Source of the DNA: Elmis aenea
Lineage: Eukaryota; Arthropoda; Insecta; Coleoptera; Elmidae
NCBI GenBank assembly: GCA_947652605.1
Contig: OX393581.1
Span: 27,460,788-27,524,787, forward strand
Reading direction: 5' to 3'
DNA: 64,000 nt
Shown here: in pieces, positions 1 through 12,510 of the stretch
How positions within the stretch are numbered: the stretch's first letter is position 1
Layout of the letters: every line of letters starts with the position of its first letter
The notes under the pieces: generated by a model
Database searches by the model: none
Seen by the model: only the letters and a program-made list of their open reading frames with translations
What the model was told of the DNA's origin: nothing
Made by a program: the position numbers and the translations under genes

Positions 1-1333
1 AGTACCTATTTGTTGACTCGTTAAAATTTTAAAATAATGCACAGCCTGTTTCTTATGCCCGGTCCAATTGCCTAAACACCCTATTTATTTTTAAATTTTC
101 TTATCAATAATTGATTTATCATTGAAAAACATATAGAATCGTTTAGTTCTAAAATTAGTATTTCTTGAGTTATTGCGATTTTAATGATAATCGACAGGCA
201 CCGACACAATATTTAATAGAATAAAACTAGTAGGCTTTGGAAATGTCTCGAAAATTTGTTTTAAATGTCAGGAAATAGTTTTTTTGAGAATGTTAAATAA
301 ATTATTTATTAACTACTCTACATTACTAAAAATTAGCTTCCCTAAAATCTGCCGTCCGTAAGCGTTGTCACACTTCTTTTCTGGGTTGCAGGGACATTTA
401 AAATATTTAAAATAAGTCCCAATTTCGATTATTATAATATGATTTTTTGCAACGTTGTTCTTCTTTTGTATTTGAAAACGAACGAGTTATCTGAGATAGT
501 AAAGATATCTGGAACACGCCGTATTCTACCATACAAAGATTGTTTTAGGGCGATATGTGTATAACGCGTTATAAATGAAACCATTAATCATGGTTAAAGT
601 TGTGTTTTTCGTTTAAATATTCTACCCTCACTATGAGGAAAATGATTATGTATTTGGTCGAGGAAGATTCCATGCGTTTGCATTTGACCTACATGTGACA
701 GCATAATGTATAATAATTCTCTGGAGAAATCGCTGGCTGACAAAGGACCCACAACGCAGTTTTCGGGATTCGAGAACGCAAAAAATGACGCATCGCTAGT
801 TTTTCTTCCTCGAAGGTTTCAATTGAATTAACTTGTTTTTCGCATAGCAATTTTTTAAGGTTAAGCAATCTTCTCGCTCCGATAGAATTAACTACATCGT
901 TTTATTCTAATTTAGTTTTCAGTTATTTTTAGCATGTTTTAAGTAACTCGTTTAATAGTGGAAGCGCGTTCGGCTTATATTGATTGACATTTGTTTGTAA
1001 CACTTATTGCAACATTGCTAGTGAAAGGATATGTAATTTACTTAGATATATAAGTTGTATAAAGATTTACATAAAATTGAAACCTTGGTCTTATACGTGC
1101 ATGTAGTGTTACATCGTGCTTGCATTTGCTAATTAAATTATTGATCGTTGTACAAATAAATTGGTTGCAAAACGACAGTTTTAACACGCTTTTTCAATAT
1201 TATCTCTGCAATTAACGGCTAAAAATAACATTTTAAAACGGAAAAACATGTATTGTAGAAGTTTAGACTATCAAGCGTCCAGCGATTTTAATAACATGTT
1301 GGCAGACACATTTAAATTTATTTCCACATTATA
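1..1333. other. AT-rich DNA, no gene seen
   Basis: No recognisable coding remnant, RNA gene or long repeat was seen here. The short open frames on either strand have no motif or compositional signal. Confidence 0.6.
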
Positions 1334-2406
1334 CAGGGTGGGCCACATAGAAGGGCCACTATTGGGATCTCGTAAACGGTAAGAGCTACAAAGAAGTTTG
1401 AATTGGAAAAATTGTTTCCCTTTTTGAGATCTATTGATTGATGCTTTAATGTTTTTAAAAATTTCCATGGCACGCTAGATAATCAACAAAAATCAAAATA
1501 GGCATTTTTTAAAATCGTTTATAACTCGGTTATACTTGATGGTACAAAAATATTTTTGGGGAAAAAGTTGTAGATTTTTTTACGCACTATAAAAAGAAAA
1601 CATTCATTTGTTTCAATATTGTTTCAATTCTTAGATAAATTACAAACTTGCATTTTTTTAAATGGAAACCCTAGTTGGTCATGACTTTATGTGAAAGAGT
1701 ATTTTTTTAGCTTTTCAAAAATATATAGTTTTATATATTTGTTGCAAAAAATATAGAATATTCTAACATATTAAACTTTTCAAAGAGTTCAAATTTAGCC
1801 ATGTTCACAATATCACAATAAACAGTTATAAAATACAAAATAATACAGGGATTTGCTTTAAAGTTGAAAAATTTACTTCGAAATGACGTTTAGTTGTTTA
1901 ATAATTGCAAACATCACTTGTTTACGAAATCATGGCAAACTTTGATGATCGAATTTTTACAAAATTGGCCATATCTCGTCAATTTTTTGCAACAAATATA
2001 TAAAACTATATATTTTTGAAAAGCTAAAAAAATACTCTTTTACATAAAGTCATGGCCAACTAGGGTTTTGATTTAAAAAAATGCAAGTTTGTAATTTATC
2101 TAGGAATTGAAACAATATTGAAACAAATGAATGTTTTCATTTTATAGTGCGTAAAACAATCTACAACTTGTTCCCAAAACTATTTTTGTACCATCAAGTT
2201 TCAAGTATAACCGAGCTATTAACGATTTAAAAAAAATGCCTATTTTGATATCTGTTGATTATCTAGCGTGCCATGGAACTCTTTTAAAACACTAAAGCAT
2301 CACTGAGTAGGTCTCAGAAAGGGGAACAATTTGTTTAATTTAAACTTCTTTGTAGCTCTTACCGTTTACGATATCCCAATAGTGGCCCTTCTATGTGGAC
2401 CACCCG
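1334..2406. mobile_element. Foldback (long inverted repeat) element, CAGGGTGG ends
   Basis: Two arms of about 430 bp face each other around a loop of roughly 230 bp (about 1753-1980). The left end reads CAGGGTGGGCCACATAGAAG and the right end is its near-complement, ending in CACCCG. TA dinucleotides flank both ends, as expected for Tc1/mariner-type target duplications. Matching arm landmarks include the GGCACGCTAGATAATCAACA segment near 1471 and its complement near 2257. No transposase is encoded, so this is a non-autonomous element. A diverged relative of the inner part lies at about 43975-44230. Confidence 0.85.
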
Positions 2407-3452
2407 TATAAATTTTACCATTTTTCGTACATGTTGTAGTAACTTAAATTTTTCAATTTTATTTTTTACTCTTTAAAATAATAATGGACAGCGAACACGT
2501 GTCTACCGGCCGAGTCCATAGGACCCGAAACGAAAATTAAAAAGAAATTAATTATTTATGTTTTAAATCTTTGTGATTTTTCATGTATAGTGAATATGTT
2601 TTTAATGACTAACTTTATTTGCAAAAATTACGTCAAAACAAGAAGATACCCCACGTAGTTTGCGCACATGACGTGATAGTACAACAATAATTATGCACAG
2701 AAATTTATCATGTATGTTAGGAAAATAGTATATTTTACAACAAGAGGTGCTATTTTTTTCACGAAATTAAAATTATATTATAGAACGAACGTTAATGTAA
2801 ACGAACCAAATGACAATTATTATGTATAACGTTTTAATTAATCATTTCATTTCAATAGCGACACCACCACACTGACATTGACATAATTAAAACTACAACC
2901 TGCAAACGAAATATGTTTAATATTAATTTTTGTACCATTCTTAGGATTTTATATAAAATGCTACATTAAAATTAAATAATTTGTTAAAAAATATTAACGC
3001 AATTTTAATTAATTATGAGTTTAAGCTTAAAAAAATCGTAAATTTTACAATTTGATATTGATTTTGACATTATTTTCGTCACTAGAGACGAAAATATTTT
3101 CGCCACTAGAGACGAAAATAAAACTTTCATGTAGAGTAGGCAGTGAGAAAATGACAACTTTCATATACATGAGTAGAAAAAACGTGGTTTTCATAAAATA
3201 GTATAAGGCAAAAATGTGGTACAAAAATTAGTTCAAAGAAAATGAGAATCCCATTTTTTTTACCGATACCAAAAAATACATGCGTACTCCAGTTTATTTA
3301 GTTATAAGAAAATATTTTTATTATCTCCTACTGCCCTAAAAATCGAAAAGGTTTACATTACTTAGCACTTTGTATAAAAATAAGAAAAGCCATAATAATC
3401 AGGAAAAAACAGAAATAATACTCTGGTATAATGATGATCCTATGGATTAAAT
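2407..3452. other. AT-rich DNA with one small tandem hairpin repeat
   Basis: Nothing gene-like. The only structure is at 3071-3120, where TTTTCG(T/C)CACTAGAGACGAAAA occurs twice in tandem and each unit is itself a near-perfect palindrome. Confidence 0.55.
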
Positions 3453-3760
3453 CAGGGGTGCGCAAACTTTTCATACCGCGCGGCTCCATTTTGTCCCAAC
3501 AAATTGCGTTCGCAACATGGCTGACAAGGTACTAACAAAAGCTTTTTTAATATTATTTTTTTCGCGCTGAAGTTAGTAGGCATCAGTCATTCTCGATCAC
3601 CCGATGCGAAAAGTTACAGAAATATAACACTGTAAACAAAAAAGTTGTATGAAATGTGAAAACAAACTAATTTTTTCTGTTAAAATTAAATCATGGCTGT
3701 CATCGCCCCCTTCGCATCACTTGTCGCGCCACATAGTTTCCTCGTCTCTAGATTATGTAT
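3453..3760 (+). repeat. Possible hAT-like terminus
   Basis: The CAGGGGTGCGCAAACTTTTC string is typical of hAT terminal repeats. No matching right end or target duplication was found nearby, so this may be a solo end or a fragment. The right boundary is a guess. Confidence 0.3.
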
Positions 3761-5504
3761 TAGGTACTCTTTGCTATAGTGAAACAAAAATGACGACAAG
3801 ATAGCGCCATTACTCATATTTTACAATATGATTGACAGACTTAAGAGTAATAAATGCATTGATTATTTAGAAAGCAATTAATTCTAATTTAAATAAACAC
3901 TATATACGAAAACGCAATATTTGTGTGGGAACGTTAAGCACGTAAACGAAATATTTTCGTTTTCGTTTCGATCAGAATAGAACGAAATATTTTTGGCTTT
4001 TAGTTCGATATATTTTAAATACTTAATATATCGTAATTCTTAACCAAAAATGTTTTAACCAATATTTTAAAAATAAAAATTGTAATGGAAACAAAAATAA
4101 AAATCTGCAATCGGGATGTCTAATAAAAGATTGCATTTACCGCTTGTTGGTTGCGCAATGAACGCAAACTCCACAAAAAGCTGCATGCAGTTTTTGTTAG
4201 ACCGTTTTCTTCAGATTGTCTGTTCTTGCCAGTTTTGAAGCAAGCTTTTACCTATGTACGTAGAAAACTGAAAAACAAAAAATAACCTCATAAAATATAG
4301 AACACAAAAAAACGTTTGCCTAATTGCAACAATTTCATAACTTTTGTCGATTGTAGAGTTTTTTGTTAACTCTATGTAGGAAGTTAAAATCTCTAAAAAT
4401 GTGTACATACTTCATGCTCGTTTATATACGGATATATGTCTTGTTTTCTCTTCAAAACAATGTAAACGGTATAGCATAGCAAGACTATAACTGCTTTTAA
4501 TTATTAGATACTAGTTTAATTTTACGTGTGAGTACTTTTACCTTAATTGCGTTTGTAATCGCATTTTACTTTCGCTGCTTTGTTCTTGGAGAAATATTCG
4601 TTAATTATCGTAATAAAAAGTTATTTCCAAAGGCAGTTTAATTTGAAATTTTGTTAATCACGTCATTTAAACGAGCTTTGTACCTATAAAGAAAAATTCG
4701 TTAGGAACCTAATTTTATTTTCTTAATTTATAAGCTGTCTTACGAGCAATAATTACGAGTAGATTTAATTTAGTGGCGAATCCGTATAATTATTTTTGAG
4801 AAACCTTAACATAAAAAGGCCTTACGATCGACATATTTCAAAGAGCATATCCGTCTACGAGGCATCGCATTCAATCTTCCAGAACTTTTATCTCTCGCCA
4901 AAAAATTTCACTGCCTTCGGTCACGCTGAAAAGATTTTATGCTTCCATCAAAAGTACCGAAATGATCTCGATAGATATTCTGCACTGTTATTAGACCCAA
5001 CGAATAAAACTGTACTAAATGGAAAATTTTATCGAATATAGTATCGACGTTTTAGATTTTTATTGCTTTAAATTCATGCAGTGATAAAATTTTTAGGTTA
5101 TCGGTTGTCCGGAATAACTGCGGATTTTTACAGTCAATATTTAAGTTAACAAATTTTATTGAGGTTTTAATAGTAGATACTTTTTATTGCAATGTTTAAG
5201 ATAATTAAGTTACTTAAAGGTACTTTAACAATAAACAAAAAAATCATTAATTATGCTGTAACGTATTTATCTTAATTTAAAAAAATTATGTTTTGACTTT
5301 CTTAAATCCTGTTTTACGAATTATTATCAAAAAAATAAATAAATAAATCACCAGCAAATTATCAAACCTTGTATAATATGAGTACAAAGCATACACAACA
5401 ACCCTTTCCTTTGTTATTGTTAACAACTTTATTTAAAAAAAAAACATCAATTATTTTTTAAGTGATTTATTTATTAATAAAAAATAATAATCATTAATCA
5501 ACTC
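3761..5504. other. No supported feature; one unrecognised open frame
   Basis: A plus-strand open frame at 4796-5041 has slightly richer composition than its surroundings. It begins without an ATG and matches no family I know. The rest is AT-rich with no visible structure. Confidence 0.45.
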
Positions 5505-6150
5505 GTCAGGCCAAGCTGGCCCTTGGCTTTGTTACATGTTTTCGCCACTTTATTTATACATTGTTTTTTCCACTCTTTAATCCCTAGCAATTTTAGGTCC
5601 TTTTCAACTACCTATATTTATTTTCTCCGGAGTCTACCCCTCCTCCTTCTTCCCGTTACTTCTCCCTCCAGTACTTGGATACTGTATTCTCCGGCAATCT
5701 CGTTATATGACCTGGCCATCTCATTCGTTGCGTCTTTACCACACTGACTACATTTGGCTGACCATATAATTCTTCCAGTTTATTATTTGTTCTTCTTCTC
5801 CATTGTTCTCCTTCTTTTTTTCCCCCAAATATCCTTGGTAATACCTTCCTTTCCCAGACCTGTAAGGTTTTTCCTCCTTTTTGATTTATTTTCCAAATCT
5901 TACCCCCGTACGTAACTATAATTATAATTGTTTTGTATAAATATTGATTGTTACCTTCCTTGAGATGTTTTTTGACCCGATTATTTGACTCAAATCTGCT
6001 AGGCATCTTGAGCCTTGGGTAGTTTTTTTTCTTTTTGTCTCAGCTGCATCTTTTCCGTTGTCTGATAAATTTACCCCCAAGTAGTTAAATTTATCCTGTC
6101 AGTCAAATTTATATTTAGTTCCGTCCTCCATAGCCAGTTCAAATTTTGTG
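5505..6150 (-). pseudogene. Decayed non-LTR retrotransposon RT, C-terminal end
   Basis: Reading the minus strand downward from about 6150 gives a broken reverse-transcriptase C-terminal region. FNYLGVNLSDNGKDAAET (near 6040-6090) matches the post-palm segment. It is followed after a frameshift by TYGGKIWKI (the family's YGSETW position), RKVLPRIFGG and RMRWPGHITRLPEN, which match the RRIFG and RWxGHxxRMP blocks of insect LINEs. Downstream frames hold relics of the basic GRPRxxW tail. The YADD active site is absent, so the copy is 5'-truncated, and it carries several frameshifts and stops. The 3' end lies near 5505, followed by an ATT-rich tail on the minus strand. Confidence 0.8.
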
Positions 6151-9062
6151 TGGGTACCCGGGTATCCCGTCATAGTACAACGTTGTGAATTTTGGTCATT
6201 GACACAAGGGTTAAGAAGTTGAAACACTGATATAAGCACCTTTATATCATGTGACAAAATTATTTTCTACAGAAACTATAAATTTTGTATTTACTGAATT
6301 AACTGCTTTCAACTGTTTGGTTTATACAGTTATCCATAATAGTTTCACCGTCATTGGATATTATACAATATAAGAACAGGGTGCCACATTATTGATCAAA
6401 TATACCGAGTTCATATTAAACAAAAATACCGAAATGTAATTTTTTTTATTTAAAGTGTTTTTTAAAATCAATTTAATGATAATGGGTGTGGTCTATCTTT
6501 GGTGGTTTTTTAAAAAACTACCCTTTTAACTGTTTTTTAAGGTTTACCATATTGAAAAACTGTTTTTATTTTATCTATGTCCTTCTGTTTGTTATAGACT
6601 TTTTCTAAATTATTTAAAGTTCCTGCGGCAGCATGTCTGTTCAGTTTGTCCATGTGACTTTACAAGGAAATTAATATAAAATAATAATTGAGTTTGTGTA
6701 ACTGTTCATGAATATTGTTTAAAAAGCGTTTTCATTAAAATTGTTAAAAATATTGTTACCTTTAAATTGACTTGGGAATTTTAAATGATTTTCAAATATT
6801 CAATTTTAATTAATTAGATTTCGTAATGTAACGTTATTTAAATATCACTTCCGTATTTAAAAATTAACGTTTAGTAAATTGGTGACTTATTTTAAAAGTA
6901 AATATATTTTAAATAAATATCATATTGTTAAAGAAGTAATTGTCCTCGTAAATAAATATTTTTTAATTATTTATAAAATATAAATACTGCATTCTTATCT
7001 TGTCATACAATTTTTAATTTTGGGATTATTTAATGACAAAGAAAGAATACTTTGATGTTTTAGAATACGAAGTTACTAAGTTTTTTTTTTTAAATTGCTA
7101 AACAGTTTAAAAACCAATTATATATTTTTTTAAACTTTTGGCAGTTTGTGTATACAAACAAGTATTAATAACAAAATGTATTGACAGTAGAATATTGCAT
7201 TCGAAATAAATATTTAATTTATTGGTGTATCTTCTAGGGCGTCTCAAAACAGAACTCCTTAGCCCTGTATCTTCTTTATTTTAAGAGATAAAGCTTTGGT
7301 GTTTTTTATATTATTTCCAGATTGCCATAAGTTTATTTTAAATATGTAGATTATACATACAATTAATTGTTTTTGAAATATTGTACTTGAAAATCTGATA
7401 TTTCTTTTTAATTTTTTACATGACAGCCTATTGTTTTAAATAATTTAAAAGATATTATATTTTCGTATCACTTTGTATATCTTTAAAGTAAAAGAAGCTA
7501 GTGAAAAATTATGAAACGACAAAATATGTAAAACGTTAAATACAGGTAATATACAAAAAATATAATATAAATCTGAAAAACTTTTTGACAATTTCAATTT
7601 TAAACTGTTAAACTGTTACTTTTAATTTTTATAAAAGGCATCATATGAGACATTATTTAAAATCCCCATCACATGATGGATAATTTGTTTTCTCCAACGA
7701 GACATTTTTATAAAAATAACACACCTAAGATTAATTTAAGTAGTATATGAAAATTTGTGAACGACAGAAAGTAGTTGGAAAGTAATTACAAGTCTGAAGA
7801 TAAAATTTTCTTACTCTTTAGTGGGGCACATTGTACCGTATATGACTATAAGAAATCAAAATGTTTTTATTATAACCTAGAAAACATTTAAAGAATGTAT
7901 TTAAAAATACGTCATAAATCCCACCTGTAATTAAATATTCCTTAATGTTTTTGTTTTTGCTGTTTATTTGACATTCTGATTCTATTTAACCGTTGAAAAT
8001 GGAATAAAAGGCGTCTTAAAAATGGTGTTATATAACCGATTCTATAGATGTATTAATGTTCCCCTGGCGGTGAAGTGATTTTACACAAATTTCATGGTTT
8101 CAGGGGTTGGCTGGGTTATGTAAACTGTAAGTTTTCGTGTAAGTTAAACTTATTAAATTAAATATTTATGCATAACGTGACCTAAGCTGCAATAATATGC
8201 TGTTGTATCCTTGAATTTAGTTGATACACCTACACAGTAACATTGACATATCATATATGTATCATGTATGATGTGATAAAAAAAATGTATACTGGTCTTA
8301 TAAAGATGACGATGCTTGTTTTTTTTTTCGCTAATAGTTTATCACAAAAAAAAATGATAGTGTGGTTTTGATTGAAATTAATCTTAGGGATAAATCAAAT
8401 ATTAACTAGCTTTTTTTAAAGCTTACCGTAACCCATTGATTTGATGACAACTAATATTGCGCACCAATCTAAGTAATTATCTGCAGTAAATATCAATTAA
8501 CGAAAATCAAAATACACTTTTATTTCGTTGAATCGTGTCATTGACAAGTTTGTGTGAAACACTTTTTTTTGTAAAGACTACGTTGTGAAGGTTCTTTATG
8601 CTTTTAAATATATTTTATAAAGACTATATTACCTGGTAGATACTAAAAATTTGGGAAAATATAAATTTTAATAATGAACAGCAGTTGAAGGTATTGGTGT
8701 GGAAAATGTATGTATTCTTAAAAAGCACAATAGAAAATGAAATAATGAAAAATGAGATGAAATATGAAGCCAGAATAAGAAATAAAGAAACGACAAAAGG
8801 AAGTTTTAAATAACTAAAGCTTTTATCATAAGCATAATATATACAGAAAAATGAAGTAAAATAATTTTTAAAGAAAAATCTAAAGCAATATTTTTGTTTG
8901 TAAATATTTATGTATGTACAATGACTGTATTTATTTAAGCACTTTGCGTTTTATCCTTAACTAAACAAGTAACTTAATTTACAGGAGTAGTAAATGTTAT
9001 AATAATAAATAAATTAACCGTGAATATAATAATAATTTAGATAAAAGGAATTATAAGTTGGA
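6151..9062. other. Long AT-rich stretch without recognisable features
   Basis: About 2.9 kb with no coding motif, terminal repeats or structured element that I could recognise on either strand. Poly-A, poly-T and ATT-rich runs are frequent. Confidence 0.55.
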
Positions 9063-10119
9063 GCGGGAGTTCCCAACCTTTTTTGTACTCTAGAACAGTG
9101 TTTCTTTAACTTTTTTCTTCGCGACCCACTTTTCAATCCAAAAAATCGTCGTGACCCAACAAAATTTTGATACTTCAAAAGTTCAAAATGATATTAACCA
9201 TTCATTACCATAGATCCGAACCGAACCGGAACTTGGACAAAAACCGTAACGAACCGGTACATTTTTCATGAACCGTGAACCGGAACGGAACCTTTTAGTT
9301 AAAAATAACAAAACCGCAAAATCGAACCAAAGCGACTGTGTGAACTGTTGAAACCGCTATTACCTGTTCAATTCGCATCAACTATATTTGTTAATGACAC
9401 TGCATATTATTTATTGTCGTAATTTTGATTACATTTGACCAAAAATAGAAAATATTCGGACAGTTTGGTTATTAATACATATGCATCGTTATCGTAAACA
9501 TTTTTACATAACGTATACTTTTTAAAATTCCCTATTAAAAACAAAAAGGCATTAAACCAGAACTGGAACTAAACCGTTGCTGCCGAACCAGTTGTCGAAT
9601 CATTATAAAATAAAAACCGGTGGTTCAGAACGTAAACAGAAAAGTTTAAATTTATCGAACCGGTAACCGGAACTGAAGCGTTATTTTTTGCGGTTCGGGT
9701 CCCTGTTTACAACCCTTATTATTTGTATAATTATAAAAAACCGCATATTGAATTTGCTATTACATATATATATCAACTAAAACTCGAAATCTCATTAAAC
9801 AAAAAAATAACCTTTAAAATAAATAAAATAATAATTTCCAGCTTAGTTAAATAAATAAAAACTTTATTATTAGTTTCAATATGGTTTGCGATCCAAAATA
9901 AAATGTCTGCGACCCACAATTCCATCCAGTAGATTATTTAAAATTTAAAAATTGTTCAACTGCTTTAAAGTGGATTTGCATTAATGGAGGATTACTGCAT
10001 TTTAGAAACTTATTAAAATTAAATTAAATCAAAACTTTTCTTTTGTGGTCGAACAGTGGGCTCATGCAAATTGGTCGGTGGGCGCTATGGTGCCCGCGGC
10101 ATATAGGTTTGGGGACCCT
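9063..10119. mobile_element. hAT-like element with nested hAT-like repeat
   Basis: The left end CGGGAGTTCCCAACCTTTTT and the right end GGTTTGGGGACCCTGG are imperfect inverted copies in the style of hAT ends. Inside is the common GCGACCCAC motif (9121 and again near 9910). A second nested unit at about 9206-9705 is rich in GAACCGGAAC. Its right end is GGTTCGGGTCCCTG and its left end resembles the complement of that. No transposase reading frame survives. Exact boundaries and target duplications are uncertain. Confidence 0.5.
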
Positions 10120-10729
10120 GGAATTAGAGAAATATATTCAAAACAAAATAACTAACCAGGAAATGTGAAAAAAGTATGTAACATGTATTTTTTGTGTAAT
10201 ATTATCACTATATATTATTACTATCGCTTATGTTTTTTAATTATCTTGGCTCTATCAGATTTTATAAACAAAATCGGTCATAAGACAACAAACTCTTTAA
10301 AACAACTGATAAAAATGTCGATATCTCTTCAGGTCTTGTTCAACAGTTTTTTGATACCTAATGAAAACATTTAAAACACTAGGTTAAACAAGAATGCACA
10401 GTAAAATGCAAAGTAAAATATGTTCTATACAAAAATTACGTTTACAGTAAAAAAAAAGATGTTTGCACAACAGTAAAAATGTTTTTTTTACAGTGAAATA
10501 AAAATTCTGCTGAGTGAAATGTGAGCAGTTGAAATTGTTTTTAACAATATACCTAACAAATAAACATAGTAATTTTTTTGTTTATTTCAAAATGAAAACA
10601 AAAGGTTCATATAACTTAAAAAAAGAATGCCTTATCACAAACAAAACACAATGCAGGATAAGTACATTTATTATAAAAAGTAATAAAAAAGAATGTATCT
10701 TGACGTTGACGTATGGACATTAATCAATT

Positions 10730-10978
10730 CCAGGGGCTTTTGTAACTTTTTTGGCCGCTTACGCTTCTTTTTTGTTCTAATTGTAGCTATTTTATCATTA
10801 ATTGGAGGTTTAACATCTTTCAAACGTATTGCCGTACCCACCAATATTTACGCTGCATTTTTTTTGTGATTGCTGGACAATTACAGTTACCATACATCCA
10901 GTTTTCTTCGGCATTATTCTTTGGTAATGCTATGGTCCAGGTCGTAAAAGATTTTATTACAAAATCTTCAAAAGTTGT
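10730..10978 (-). pseudogene. MULE transposase fragment, SWIM-type C-terminus
   Basis: This continues the same transposase beyond the insertion. The minus strand reads FEDFVIKSFTTW, then NCNCPAITKKM, which is the CxCP half of a SWIM zinc finger; the later CKH half is degraded to a KYWW-like stretch. A frameshift follows, then TAIRLKDVKPPINDKIATI and a basic KKKRKRPKK tail. The AIRLKxVKPP and basic RGRPKK ending is typical of insect MULE transposases. The piece ends near 10730. Confidence 0.72.
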
Positions 10979-10984
10979 TTAAAA

Positions 10985-11965
10985 CCCTTTCGCTGCGGCA
11001 CTCGTTTCTACAAGTCGTATCCGCTGTGCGGCGTTCGACAGATAGTGCGTATTAATACGGTTCCTGCAGTATAGGTTCGACGTAAAACAAAATAGGTAAA
11101 ATTTTTTTAAATTTATTGATAAATTGTTGTTTGCACACAAAGAATTACATAAATAAACTATACAAATGATGTTAGGGCAATCCAAATAATAATAATAACT
11201 AAAATAAAATGATGCATAATGCAAATATTTGTCAAAAAATTAGTTTTTAAGAACTAAAATCGTTTTTGAGAATAATATTTTTCATAACAAGGCACCACGC
11301 AAACTGGAACATTACAACTTTTGCAGGTGAATCGCGTTTCTTTTCGAACGCTTCGCTTAGTGCATATAATGCACCTTTAAGATGGAATATTTTTTTCATT
11401 CGTTGGATATATTGATGGAAAATGCCTTTCAATAAGTCGAAAAGGTAAAGTGGCATTTTCGTTCAGGTATTTACCCATACTTTGATACAAATGTATACAG
11501 ATTCTAACTGTAAACTTCCGCCCTGGATTCTGTGGATTAACCCTAATTAACTTTTCTAAGAGTTTACCCAGTTTAGATTATAAAATTCAACTGGTATTGT
11601 TCGTCACCACATCCGAATATTCAGGTATTTATTCACACTTTTATCAAATGCAAACAGATTTGTCCAATGAACAAGTAACCTGTACGTACGACGTATACTT
11701 GGAGTGCGCGCTGAAAAATCCAGTCTAAATAAACAGCGCGGAATTTTACGGTTCCCGCAGTCTGCGGCTAAAAAGTGTCATACACATTTATATCGAGCTA
11801 TTTCGTAGAATATGAAGCACAGTATGCTATAGCATGCTAAAAAATACGGCAGACATGATCTGTCGCTTCAAAAAGTGCTTAAAACACGCCCGCGTAATAT
11901 TTCGGTTCCCGCATATGAGCCACTAAAATTAAATGCGGAATAATACGGTTCCCGCAGTGAAAGGG
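10985..11965. mobile_element. piggyBac-like non-autonomous element inserted in the MULE
   Basis: The ends are CCCTTTCGCTGCGGC (left) and the complement of CCCTTTCACTGCGGG (right), matching at 13 of 15 positions. TTAA abuts the right end (11966-11969) and sits two bases outside the left end (10979-10982), consistent with TTAA-specific insertion. A motif like TACGGTTCCCGCAG recurs at 11056, 11747, 11903 and 11943, all in the same orientation. No transposase was recognised; the open frame at 11247-11456 has no known motif. Its position splits the MULE transposase relic, so it is younger than the MULE. Confidence 0.65.
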
Positions 11966-11967
11966 TT

Positions 11968-12300
11968 AATCTTCATGTTTTAAATTTTCAGATGCTACAA
12001 TATTTTTTTCTCTGGGAACATCGTAATAAGTAACCATTTCGCCCTTTCTACAGTTTCCTTTTTTTACCCAATTATAAGCAGTGATCCATGTATTTAATGT
12101 TACTATTGGACATTTCGATATTGTTTTAAATTTATTTGCGTAAGTTAATGACTATTTCCAATGCCAAAATTTTGAATTGATTCAAAGGTATGCGTTGTCG
12201 CACTGCCTGTTCATGTTTAATTACACGATTTGATGCATTATTGGTACTTGGTGCATATTTTGCAGAACCTTCGTGCCAATTTGGATGTATTTACTGTGAA
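11968..12300 (-). pseudogene. MULE transposase fragment, upstream part
   Basis: The minus strand from about 12285 reads NWHEGSAKYAPSTNNASNRV, then IKHEQAVRQRIPLNQFKIL. This corresponds to the PSTNNxLExxNRVIKxExTLRERxPLxxF block of MULE transposases from established family knowledge. After a stop the frame continues in pieces, with TWITAYNWVKKGNCRKGEMV and an ENLKHED-like end that stops where the piggyBac-like insertion begins. The catalytic core upstream is missing. Confidence 0.7.
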
Positions 12301-12510
12301 ATGAACCGTTTTACTTTGTGTATTTAATTTTTTATTCGTACATTCTTTTCTACTGTGAATTTACTTTATTAAATGATATGATATACTTTTAAAAATGCAA
12401 TAATATTTTACTGTGCGAATAGATTTTTTATTATGAATGTAATTATTAACTGTGAATACTTAATATACAACTTAATTTTAAAAACTGCGTTTTTAATTTG
12501 TTGCTGTGCG

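Larger units (their letters stand above)
10390..12510 (-). mobile_element. Deleted Mutator-like (MULE) element with subterminal repeats
   Basis: Both ends carry clusters of a short motif in opposite orientation: CACAGTAAAA-type copies at about 10397, 10445, 10471 and 10492, and TTTTACTGTG-type copies at about 12291, 12351, 12407, 12448 and 12501. Between them, on the minus strand, lies the C-terminal half of a MULE transposase in two pieces. The repeat orientation and the gene fragment together suggest one deletion derivative that kept both ends and lost the transposase N-terminus. Exact termini and the target duplication were not resolved. Confidence 0.55.

Noticed and set aside
4796..5041. 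81-residue open frame on the plus strand
   Set aside because: Opens without ATG, shows no family motif and has no neighbouring exon or splice signal that I could support. Kept only as a note.
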